DNA from: a virus
Reading direction: 5' to 3' (one strand)
Virus record (IMG/VR): IMGVR_UViG_3300025096_000078
Span: 1-31,794 of that record
Length of the DNA stretch: 31,794 bases
Shown here: one piece after another, positions 27,823-31,794 of the stretch
Layout of the letters: every line of letters starts with the position of its first letter
Numbering within the stretch: position 1 is the first letter of the stretch
The notes under the pieces: model-generated
Seen by the model: only the letters and a program-made list of their open reading frames with translations
What the model was told of the DNA's origin: nothing
Database searches by the model: none
Position numbers and translations under genes: made by a program

Positions 27823-28038
27823 TTACGTGAGATCAGAGGCCCAAAAGGCAAGCTGTTCGCAGTAGTTAGCTTCGACCCACTCAGTTAGAGCACGAGTGCC
27901 TATCTCTGAGACGGGTAAGCCTTGCGCTTTGGCTAGGTTCTCTAGTCTGCGCTCAACAGATGGAGGTATAGAGATTTGCATCCTGTTTTTAACAGGTGCT
28001 TTGGTCTCGCATCTTTCTGTTGTTGTCTGTTCAGTCAT
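27823..28038 (-). CDS. Ribbon-helix-helix DNA-binding protein
   Basis: The 71-residue product has a ribbon-helix-helix pattern: a beta strand RMQISIP (about residues 19-25), helix SVERRLENLAKAQG (27-40), turn LPVSEIG, and helix TRALTEWVEA (48-57). This is typical of CopG/Arc-type dimeric repressors. It sits 39 nt upstream of the RNA polymerase start in the same direction and may regulate early transcription. The frame is open to a TTG at 28,068, but ATG 28,038 overlaps the previous stop and precedes the fold cleanly. The target site is not known. Confidence 0.75.
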   Translation of the reverse strand: MTEQTTTERCETKAPVKNRMQISIPPSVERRLENLAKAQGLPVSEIGTRALTEWVEANYCEQLAFWASDLT

Positions 28039-28333
28039 GGAAATAAAACTTGCGTAAGGTGGCTTCAATTAAGAGATTAGGAACTGTTGGTTCAGGGAAC
28101 TCCTGTTTCAACAGTGCTTTGAAGCGTCGTTCCTTTATCTCTTCCCATCTGGCAGCTGCATCAGTTGGTGGTGAGTCAACCATCATCTGCCAGTGTGTCG
28201 ATTCATCTGGGATGTGATCCCATCGAGCCGACATAGACCAATTACGCATTCGATAGAGCACATGCTTGTCATTGTTGGCATGCTTTTCTGTTGGTTTTGA
28301 TTCGGTTAAAGGAATCCAAGGATGGTCTGACAT
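28031..28333 (-). CDS. Early hypothetical protein (DUF551-like)
   Basis: The 100-residue protein opens HPWIPLTESKPTE and contains VLYRMRNWSMSARWD and STHWQMMVDSPP. This W-I-P ... V-L ... THW ... PP pattern resembles the DUF551 family of small phage proteins of unknown function (recollection, not a search). The C-terminal half is helical and charged. The start is ATG, with no clear ribosome-binding site. Its stop overlaps the ribbon-helix-helix gene start. Confidence 0.7.
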   Translation of the reverse strand: MSDHPWIPLTESKPTEKHANNDKHVLYRMRNWSMSARWDHIPDESTHWQMMVDSPPTDAAARWEEIKERRFKALLKQEFPEPTVPNLLIEATLRKFYFHD

Positions 28334-28427
28334 GGTGGGTTTTGTACTTGATGTGAAGGCCAGTCATGAGGCCATGTTGAGGGTGATCTTTGCGCCATCG
28401 TTGGTCGATGTAGTAAAGACAGTTCAT
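28269..28427 (-). CDS. Possible small protein (52 aa) between two early genes
   Basis: An ATG at 28,427, two bases after the upstream stop, opens a 52-codon frame beginning MNCLYYIDQRWRKDHPQHG. It would fill the 96-nt gap between its neighbours but overlaps the next gene by 65 nt. The ribosome-binding site (AAGG touching the ATG) is poorly placed. No family is recognised. It may be chance. Confidence 0.35.
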   Translation of the reverse strand: MNCLYYIDQRWRKDHPQHGLMTGLHIKYKTHHVRPSLDSFNRIKTNRKACQQ

Positions 28428-28429
28428 CC

Positions 28430-28654
28430 TTAAGACACGCCATTGATTGCGCTTGACCCATTCGATTCCTTGGCCCATAACTCCATGAGATGTATAGCCC
28501 AGTCGCAACACAATAAAGATTGCTGAGTGGTGGGCTCTGTTCCGTAGCGATCCTGATGCCAGCTCCAATAGGCCTCGAAGAGTTCTCGATCACGCTGGTA
28601 ACGGCTCGGTATGAACTCTTGAACGGGTTGCATGGTGGTGGTGGTGTCGCTCAT
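28430..28654 (-). CDS. Early hypothetical protein (74 aa)
   Basis: The product has 74 residues: a Thr-rich start, then an aromatic helical stretch (RDRELFEAYWSWHQDRYG) and a CCDWAIHLMELWAKES helix. No family recognised. ATG 28,654 follows a short perfect hairpin (CACACT/AGTGTG, 28,663-28,682) and the duplicated terminator/promoter-like element further upstream, so it is the first gene of a small transcription unit leading to the RNA polymerase. A second in-frame ATG lies at codon 8. Confidence 0.65.
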   Translation of the reverse strand: MSDTTTTMQPVQEFIPSRYQRDRELFEAYWSWHQDRYGTEPTTQQSLLCCDWAIHLMELWAKESNGSSAINGVS

Positions 28655-28701
28655 CTACAATACACACTACATTCAGAGTGTGAATAGAGTTGTAACAGAA
28701 C

Positions 28702-28740
28702 AAAAAAATAGGAGACCTATTGGTCCCCTATAGGAGTCTC
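28702..28740 (-). terminator. Candidate intrinsic terminator upstream of the 74-aa gene
   Basis: On the minus strand GAGAC and CTAT-type arms (28,712-28,720 with 28,730-28,740) pair over about nine base pairs with a two-base bulge and a nine-base loop. The hairpin is followed by CTATTTTTTT. It would end transcripts of the preceding early genes. It lies within copy A of the duplicated element, so termination and promotion may be combined here. Confidence 0.5.
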
Positions 28741-28760
28741 TTCATATGTGGACAGCTAGT
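28703..28760 (-). repeat. Duplicated composite element, copy A (CCTATAGGGG core, hairpin, T-run)
   Basis: Read on the minus strand, the block contains in order: a conserved 20-mer (plus-strand form TTCATATRTGGACAGYTAGT), CCTATAGGGG, GGTCTC and CCTA followed by seven Ts. The same elements in the same order occur at 30,301-30,379. The CCTATAGGGG core resembles the CTATAGGG start region of T7 promoters. The last bases of the upstream 47-codon gene, including its stop, lie in the 20-mer. Confidence 0.6.
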
Positions 28761-28899
28761 CAGTCAGGCCGATTGCTCCGCCCTCTTCCTCATACTCATG
28801 GAAGAACCAATCATCTAGTTGTTTGCCTTTAATAGCAGACTCCCAGTCGAAGGTGTCATAGTTCAGCCCATAGGACTCAAAGATTTCTCGTTCAGTCAT
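28756..28899 (-). CDS. Acidic small protein (47 aa)
   Basis: A 47-codon frame starts at ATG 28,899, overlapping the preceding stop as ATGA, and encodes MTEREIFESYGLNYDTFDWE continuing to an acidic end (EYEEEGGAIGLTD). It is strongly acidic, which is common for early phage proteins that bind host enzymes, but no family is recognised. Its tight coupling to the neighbours supports reality. Confidence 0.6.
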   Translation of the reverse strand: MTEREIFESYGLNYDTFDWESAIKGKQLDDWFFHEYEEEGGAIGLTD

Positions 28900-29039
28900 T
28901 GGCTTAGTTGCTCCATTAGTAGACGACGTTGCTCTAGCTTCTGTCCTAGAGGTGACTCTTTAACTCCACTTGAGATGGAGAAGAAAGCCCAGCTCCCCGC
29001 CAAGATGGCGAGGGCTGAGTAAATCAGGATGCGATTCAT
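28896..29039 (-). CDS. Small single-span membrane protein (47 aa)
   Basis: A 47-codon frame begins at ATG 29,039, overlapping the upstream stop as ATGA. Residues about 4-22 (ILIYSALAILAGSWAFFSI) form one hydrophobic segment, followed by a charged helix (GQKLEQRRLLMEQLSQ). It is either a membrane anchor or an uncleaved signal. No cysteine lipobox is seen. The function is unknown; an early membrane-acting protein is possible. Confidence 0.6.
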   Translation of the reverse strand: MNRILIYSALAILAGSWAFFSISSGVKESPLGQKLEQRRLLMEQLSQ

Positions 29040-29284
29040 TTAAGAACAGGAAGTAAAAGCCTGACTTCCTCTCTTGCCTGGCTCATCCATCTAGTGAGGT
29101 TGTTCCAGTATTGAGGGCAGTCAACGTTATACAAAGCATGCCATTCGTCAGCATGCAGCGCCCATCTGTTTTCAAAGTCCCGTCGATAGGTGGCCCAACT
29201 AATTAGCTCGGCGTCTCTATCTTCAAGGGCTTGTCTTAACTGTCTCACTTCATCAGTGAGTTGAGCGTTGGTTTTCCTAGTCAT
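29036..29284 (-). CDS. Early coiled-coil hypothetical protein (82 aa)
   Basis: The product begins MTRKTNAQLTDEVRQLRQAL, with heptad-like leucines suggesting a coiled coil to about residue 30. A Trp-rich region (SWATYRRDFENRWALHADEWHALYNV) and a helical end follow. The frame is open further upstream to 29,440, but ATG 29,284 lies immediately after leader copy 1, just as the next gene upstream begins right after leader copy 2. That fixes the start. No family recognised. Confidence 0.75.
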   Translation of the reverse strand: MTRKTNAQLTDEVRQLRQALEDRDAELISWATYRRDFENRWALHADEWHALYNVDCPQYWNNLTRWMSQAREEVRLLLPVLK

Positions 29285-29376
29285 GTCGGTAGTACCTGAC
29301 GTGTGTGGATAAATCCCTCTTAGTTGAGGGAAAGACGAGGGCAGGAGTTGAACCTGCCCGAAGAGCCTTACTCTTC
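29285..29376 (-). promoter_or_regulatory. Structured three-hairpin RNA leader, copy 1
   Basis: Read on the minus strand, three hairpins end exactly at the ATG of the 82-residue gene. H1 has stem GGGCAGG/CCTGCCC with loop TTCAACT (29,339-29,359). H2 has stem TCCCTC/GAGGGA with loop AACTAA (29,314-29,331). H3 is GTC-A-GGT/ACC-GAC with loop ACT (29,285-29,300). A further hairpin GAAGAG/CTCTTC (29,360-29,376) holds the upstream gene's stop codon in its loop. Stems are identical to copy 2 while loops differ. The function is unknown. Confidence 0.75.
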
Positions 29377-29607
29377 GTCGTCGTTCTCCATGTTGAGAGT
29401 GCATTCTAGATCCATACATGTATCTAGAAGATCTCCCCATTCACTCCCTTCATACTTGTCCCAATCGTCTTCTGTCCGATTACGAAAGGCATGAAAGGCG
29501 AGGATCATCTCTTGAGCTTTCCGCCAGAGCTTGGCTTTAGCTGCGATCTGTTCCTCAAACTCACGATCAAACGTGGGCCGTGGTGGTAGAACTGGTGAAA
29601 TTGACAT
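29368..29607 (-). CDS. Acidic early hypothetical protein (79 aa)
   Basis: The 79-residue protein has a helical middle (FDREFEEQIAAKAKLWRKAQEMILAFHAF) and a very acidic C-terminal half ending NMENDDEE. ATG 29,607 abuts the third hairpin of leader copy 2. The stop codon sits in the loop of a hairpin leading into leader copy 1. No family is recognised; acidic early phage proteins often mimic DNA or bind host proteins, but nothing specific can be shown here. Confidence 0.75.
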   Translation of the reverse strand: MSISPVLPPRPTFDREFEEQIAAKAKLWRKAQEMILAFHAFRNRTEDDWDKYEGSEWGDLLDTCMDLECTLNMENDDEE

Positions 29608-29678
29608 GTCGGTAAGACCTGACGATGTGGTTAATCCCTCTTTCGAGGGAATGACTGGGGCAGGGTTCGCACCTGCCC
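29608..29678 (-). promoter_or_regulatory. Structured three-hairpin RNA leader, copy 2
   Basis: The same layout as copy 1. H1 is GGGCAGG/CCTGCCC with loop TGCGAAC (29,658-29,678). H2 is TCCCTC/GAGGGA with a GAAA tetraloop (29,635-29,650). H3 is GTC-A-GGT/ACC-GAC with loop CTT (29,608-29,623), ending at the ATG of the acidic 79-residue gene. The H1-H2 linker is seven nt in both copies (sequence different); the H2-H3 linker is 11 nt here and 13 nt in copy 1. Confidence 0.75.
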
Positions 29679-29686
29679 TCTCGCTT

Positions 29687-30058
29687 TCACGAATCAGTCC
29701 ATTGGATCTCGTAATAGTTCCAACCTGATGAACTTAAAACGTAAACAAACTCTGCCCAACATTCCTGCGCCTTCATCAAGATGTCTGCAAGATTTTCATA
29801 GGTCTGTGGACCTGTGTCCTTCTCGCCTCTCTCGTGATGGTACAAAGGCTGAGCTGCTCGCTTCTCGTCGTAGTCCCAAGTGTGTTCTACTTCGAGTCCA
29901 CTCATGCTTCCTGGCTTGATTAGTCCCAAGGCCTTCACCTTGTTCCCGTACTTGCCTTGAAGTATCGGTAGCTGATGACTTGGGTAGCCATCGTAGTGAC
30001 AGTAGCTAGCAACAATGCCTTCTCCTGTCTCGACTCCGATCAATGAACGTGTGCCCAT
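29687..30058 (-). CDS. Early hypothetical protein of the MGTRSLIG...HYDGYPS family
   Basis: The 123-residue protein opens MGTRSLIGVETGEGIVASYC and continues HYDGYPSHQLPIL. This start-plus-DGYPS pattern is a recurring small phage protein family of unknown function. The C-terminal part has a WAEFVYVLSSSGWNYYEIQW strand-rich segment. GGAG lies six bases upstream of ATG 30,058. It is the first gene of the leftward array, directly after the non-coding divergent region, so it is probably among the first genes expressed. Confidence 0.8.
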   Translation of the reverse strand: MGTRSLIGVETGEGIVASYCHYDGYPSHQLPILQGKYGNKVKALGLIKPGSMSGLEVEHTWDYDEKRAAQPLYHHERGEKDTGPQTYENLADILMKAQECWAEFVYVLSSSGWNYYEIQWTDS

Positions 30059-30300
30059 TGGTAACTCCTTATGTGGTGGATGTATGAGGCTGAGTCATTA
30101 CTGAATCGGCCCACATTCAATCTAGCATCTTTGTCAACTCTCTGCTGTCCTGGGCGGCCACAAACTAACAAGCACAGCCGCTCTAGGCCCCCAATAGATA
30201 GATATAGCCCCCGCCCCCCTCCTTCAGGACTCAATAGGAGACCCACTGGGGGGTGAAGGGGCCTCCCCCCCTATGGCGCTACCCCCTCAGATTTTTGTAT

Positions 30301-30379
30301 CAAAAAAGTAGGTCATATATGAGACCAGTAGACCCCTATAGGGGGGTATTGTATTGTTCTTCATATATGGACAGTTAGT
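30301..30379 (-). repeat. Duplicated composite element, copy B
   Basis: Read on the minus strand: the conserved 20-mer (30,360-30,379), CCTATAGGGG within the perfect palindrome CCCCTATAGGGG (30,333-30,344), GGTCTC, then CCTAC followed by six Ts. Order and parts match copy A at 28,703-28,760, with 18 of 20 bases identical in the 20-mer. The gap between the 20-mer and the core is 10 nt longer than in copy A, about one helical turn. It may be a promoter, an origin-linked site or a processed terminator. Confidence 0.6.
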
Positions 30380-30454
30380 TGTATCAAGGGATTTGGGGTG
30401 TTAGGTTTTAGTTATTGACCTGGTAAGTCCTAAATCCCCAAAGGAATGGTCAAT

Positions 30455-30488
30455 AGAAGAGGCTTCCTGTGGTGGGTGGGCCTCTTCT
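30455..30488 (+). terminator. Strong hairpin with T-rich tail upstream of small terminase
   Basis: The arms AGAAGAGGC (30,455-30,463) and GCCTCTTCT (30,480-30,488) pair perfectly over nine bases with a 16-base loop. A TGTTTAATATTT tail follows on the plus strand. It lies 31 nt before the small terminase ATG. It may act as an attenuator or 5' UTR structure for the terminase operon, or stop incoming plus-strand transcription. Confidence 0.5.
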
Positions 30489-30519
30489 TGTTTAATATTT
30501 AGGGAGTAGTATTGAGCTT

Positions 30520-30756
30520 ATGGCGAAGGATTCAACGACTGAGGTATTAAGTGAGCTGCATGCTGGCTTAGCTCATCTCTTTATGGAGAGATTGAGGGAA
30601 GGGACGTTAGGTACGGCGGAATTGAATATCTTGAGGCAGTTTCTGAAAGATAATCAGATCAGTTCACAACCAGCAGAGGGAAGTGAGTTTGGAGAATTAG
30701 CGAAGGCGTTGCCAGATATAGAGAATGTGGTTGCGTTTAAGAAGAAAAGGGCTTGA
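30520..30756 (+). CDS. terS: Terminase small subunit (T7 gp18-like)
   Basis: The 78-residue protein (T7 gp18 is 89) begins AKDSTTEVLSELHAGLAHLF and continues with a helical segment LGTAELNILRQFLKDNQIS, the pattern of T7-type small terminases, which bind the concatemer and load the large subunit. It is followed by the membrane microprotein and large terminase with overlapping stop/start codons, the T7 gene 18 - 18.5/18.7 - 19 arrangement. The operon runs opposite to all other genes in the window. GGGAG lies about 13 nt before the ATG, which is far for a ribosome-binding site. Confidence 0.85.
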   Translation: MAKDSTTEVLSELHAGLAHLFMERLREGTLGTAELNILRQFLKDNQISSQPAEGSEFGELAKALPDIENVVAFKKKRA

Positions 30757-30863
30757 TGATGACTAAAGCAGACCTTTGGAAAGAGGACATCGTTGTAATA
30801 ACGATTGTTCTATCTTTAGTTTTCTATGATTTTATTAGGAAAGAGTGGAGAGAATTTAGGTGA
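30756..30863 (+). CDS. Membrane microprotein (35 aa) between terminase genes
   Basis: A 35-codon frame opens at ATG 30,756 (overlapping the small terminase stop as ATGA) with a second ATG next to it. The sequence MMTKADLWKEDIVVITIVLS then LVFYDFIRKEWREFR contains one hydrophobic span (about residues 11-26) flanked by charged ends. In T7, lysis-related gp18.5 (an Rz-type spanin) sits at this place. This protein is far shorter and shows no Rz features, so it could be a tiny holin-like or spanin-accessory protein. Coupling to both neighbours supports reality. Confidence 0.6.
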   Translation: MMTKADLWKEDIVVITIVLSLVFYDFIRKEWREFR

Positions 30864-31794
30864 AGAGTCAGTGGCAGAAGTTACCTGAACCGTATAGCGA
30901 AGACTTCAGGTATTTCTTGGTCATTGTTTGGAGGCATCTTCAACTGCCAGATCCGACACCGATTCAGTTGGATATTGGTGAATATATGCAGGATGGTCCT
31001 AAGAGAAGGATCATCGAAGCTTTTCGAGGAGTAGGGAAGAGTTGGATGGCAGCAGCTTATGTACTTTGGCTGCTAAGGAATGACCCACAGAAGAAAATAA
31101 TGGTGGTGTCGGCCTCAAAAACTAGGGCGGATGACTTTGCCCAGTTCTGTTTGAGGTTAATTAGAGAGATGAAGCTGCTTCAATGCTTAGATCCTGATCG
31201 GGATGAGCAAAGAAGTGCATCAAATAGATTTGATGTGAGACCGTCGATCCCAGATCAAAGCCCTTCTGTGAAATCAGTGGGTGTTTTTGGACAGTTAACG
31301 GGTTCGAGGGCAGATTTAATCCTTGCTGATGACGTAGAAGTCCCAAATACTGCGTGGACAATAGGAATGAGAGAGAAATTATTACACTCAGTCGGAGAAT
31401 TTAATGCAATTTTGAAGCCTGGTGGGGAGATTATGTTCCTCGGAACGCCCCAAACAGAGGAAAGTATCTATAACAAGCTTCGGATGAGGAGTTATGAGTG
31501 TCGTATTTGGCCTGCTAGGTATCCAGCGAAACCAGAAAAGTATGGAGAAGCGCTTGCGCCAGTGATTCAAACAGAATGTATAGAGCAGAAAGGGCGTCCA
31601 ACAGATCCAGGTCGTTTCTCCGATTTGGATTTATTGGAAAGAGAAGCAAGTTATGGTCGTTCACAGTTCACTTTGCAGTTCCAACTTGATACCACTCTGT
31701 CGGATTTAGAGAGATTCCCCTTAAGACTTACCGATTTAGTTGTAATGGAACTAAAAGATCATGCACCGCAAAAGGTCGTATGGTCTTCTGGAGC
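30860..31794 (+). CDS. terL: Terminase large subunit (T7 gp19-like), 3' end beyond window
   Basis: A frame opens at GTG 30,860, overlapping the microprotein stop, with GGAGAG upstream, and stays open to the window edge (about 311 codons). It carries the packaging ATPase motifs: Walker A FRGVGKS at residues 55-61 and Walker B DLILADDVE at 152-160, followed by FLGTPQTEESIYNKL (coupling motif region). The start KSQWQKLPEPYSEDFRYFLVI resembles T7 gp19. T7 gp19 is 586 residues, so the nuclease domain lies outside. GTG start is chosen because no ATG occurs before residue 43. Confidence 0.92.
   Translation, partial: MKSQWQKLPEPYSEDFRYFLVIVWRHLQLPDPTPIQLDIGEYMQDGPKRRIIEAFRGVGKSWMAAAYVLWLLRNDPQKKIMVVSASKTRADDFAQFCLRLIREMKLLQCLDPDRDEQRSASNRFDVRPSIPDQSPSVKSVGVFGQLTGSRADLILADDVEVPNTAWTIGMREKLLHSVGEFNAILKPGGEIMFLGTPQTEESIYNKLRMRSYECRIWPARYPAKPEKYGEALAPVIQTECIEQKGRPTDPGRFSDLDLLEREASYGRSQFTLQFQLDTTLSDLERFPLRLTDLVVMELKDHAPQKVVWSSG

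Larger units (their letters stand above)
30059..30519. other. Divergent non-coding control region (461 nt)
   Basis: No convincing gene is present. It holds C-runs at 30,188-30,192, 30,208-30,212, 30,214-30,219, 30,265-30,271 and 30,282-30,286, and G-runs at 30,248-30,253. It also holds copy B of the duplicated element (30,301-30,379), inverted repeats TATTGACC/GGTCAATA (30,413-30,455) and GGGATTT/AAATCCC (30,388-30,438), and a strong 9-bp hairpin (30,455-30,488). On the minus strand a perfect TTGACA lies near 30,131-30,136 but without a well-spaced -10. It separates leftward early genes from rightward terminase genes and so should carry promoters for both, perhaps also an origin or packaging-related site. 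Confidence 0.7.

Noticed and set aside
28306-28593. A 95-codon GTG-start ORF in another frame of the early region
   Set aside because: It overlaps the better supported 74-residue gene and starts at a GTG in its middle.
29339-29359. tRNA gene suggested by a perfect T-arm look-alike (GCAGG TTCAACT CCTGC, minus strand)
   Set aside because: No acceptor, D-arm or anticodon arm can be built around it, and the second copy of the leader lacks the TTC loop. It is hairpin 1 of the repeated leader.
29285-29440. N-terminal extension of the coiled-coil early gene back to 29,440
   Set aside because: The extension translates the structured leader and the upstream gene's end, giving Arg/Ser-rich non-conserved sequence; ATG 29,284 is the consistent start.
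30044-30060. Similarity to the Syn5 cyanophage promoter (ATTGGGCACCCGTAA, as I recall it) on the minus strand
   Set aside because: Only about 11 of 15 bases agree and the match lies over the start codon and first codons of the 123-residue gene, so chance is more likely.
30080-30140. Host sigma-70 promoter built on a perfect TTGACA on the minus strand
   Set aside because: No acceptable -10 hexamer at 16-18 nt; the nearest TAGATT is only eight bases away. It is mentioned in the region note but not called.
30040-30256. Two opposing ORFs of 61-68 codons in the divergent region
   Set aside because: They overlap each other on opposite strands, have low-complexity Gly/Pro/Arg-type sequence driven by the C-runs, and show no ribosome-binding site or domain.
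1-31794. CRISPR arrays, insertion sequences, integrase or attachment sites
   Set aside because: No regularly spaced repeats, transposase-like or integrase-like proteins, or tRNA fragments were seen.

Overview
This window looks like most of the genome of a T7-like podovirus (Autographiviridae-type). The host is most likely a marine picocyanobacterium. The T7 relationship is seen directly: there is a single-subunit RNA polymerase, a gp2.5-type ssDNA-binding protein, endonuclease I, a gp4-type primase-helicase, a gp6-type 5' exonuclease, and the full T7 virion set (portal, scaffold, capsid, tail tubes A and B, gp13/14/15/16-type internal proteins and a gp17-type fibre), all in T7 order. The cyanophage assignment is inference. 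It rests on the style of the fibre proteins (the N terminus of the partial gene at 1-121 is of a type I associate with cyanophages) and on moderate base composition. No photosynthesis or metabolic host-derived gene is visible.

Layout. Everything from about 30,060 leftwards to base 1 is on the minus strand, so the map reads right to left. Positions 30,058-27,823 hold small early genes. The RNA polymerase (27,783-25,426) comes next. The replication block (25,429-21,527) holds SSB, endonuclease I, a zinc-ribbon protein, two small unknowns, the primase-helicase and the exonuclease. The virion genes run from 21,530 to 131, and a second fibre-like gene is cut off at base 1. A hairpin terminator with a UUCG loop sits just after the capsid gene, where T7 has its T-phi terminator. 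To the right of a 461-nt non-coding region (30,059-30,519), the plus strand carries small terminase, a 35-residue membrane microprotein and the start of large terminase, which is cut off by the window edge. The terminase module is therefore divergent from the rest, unlike T7.

Genes are tightly packed, with many ATGA or TAATG stop-start overlaps that suggest translational coupling. Non-coding space is confined to four places: the divergent region, a gap at 28,655-28,755, the capsid-flanking gaps, and two structured leaders in the early region.

The main points of interest are these. (1) There is no DNA polymerase gene: primase-helicase and exonuclease abut with a TAATG overlap exactly where T7 gene 5 should lie. 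(2) A three-hairpin RNA leader is present in two copies directly before two consecutive early genes, with stems identical and loops changed. (3) A composite element is duplicated at 28.7 kb and 30.3 kb, containing a CCTATAGGGG core like the start of a T7-class promoter. (4) The giant 2396-residue ejection protein carries a metallopeptidase-like HELWH motif. (5) The terminase module is inverted. No endolysin or holin was recognised, and the genome continues beyond both window ends, so absences apply to this window only.
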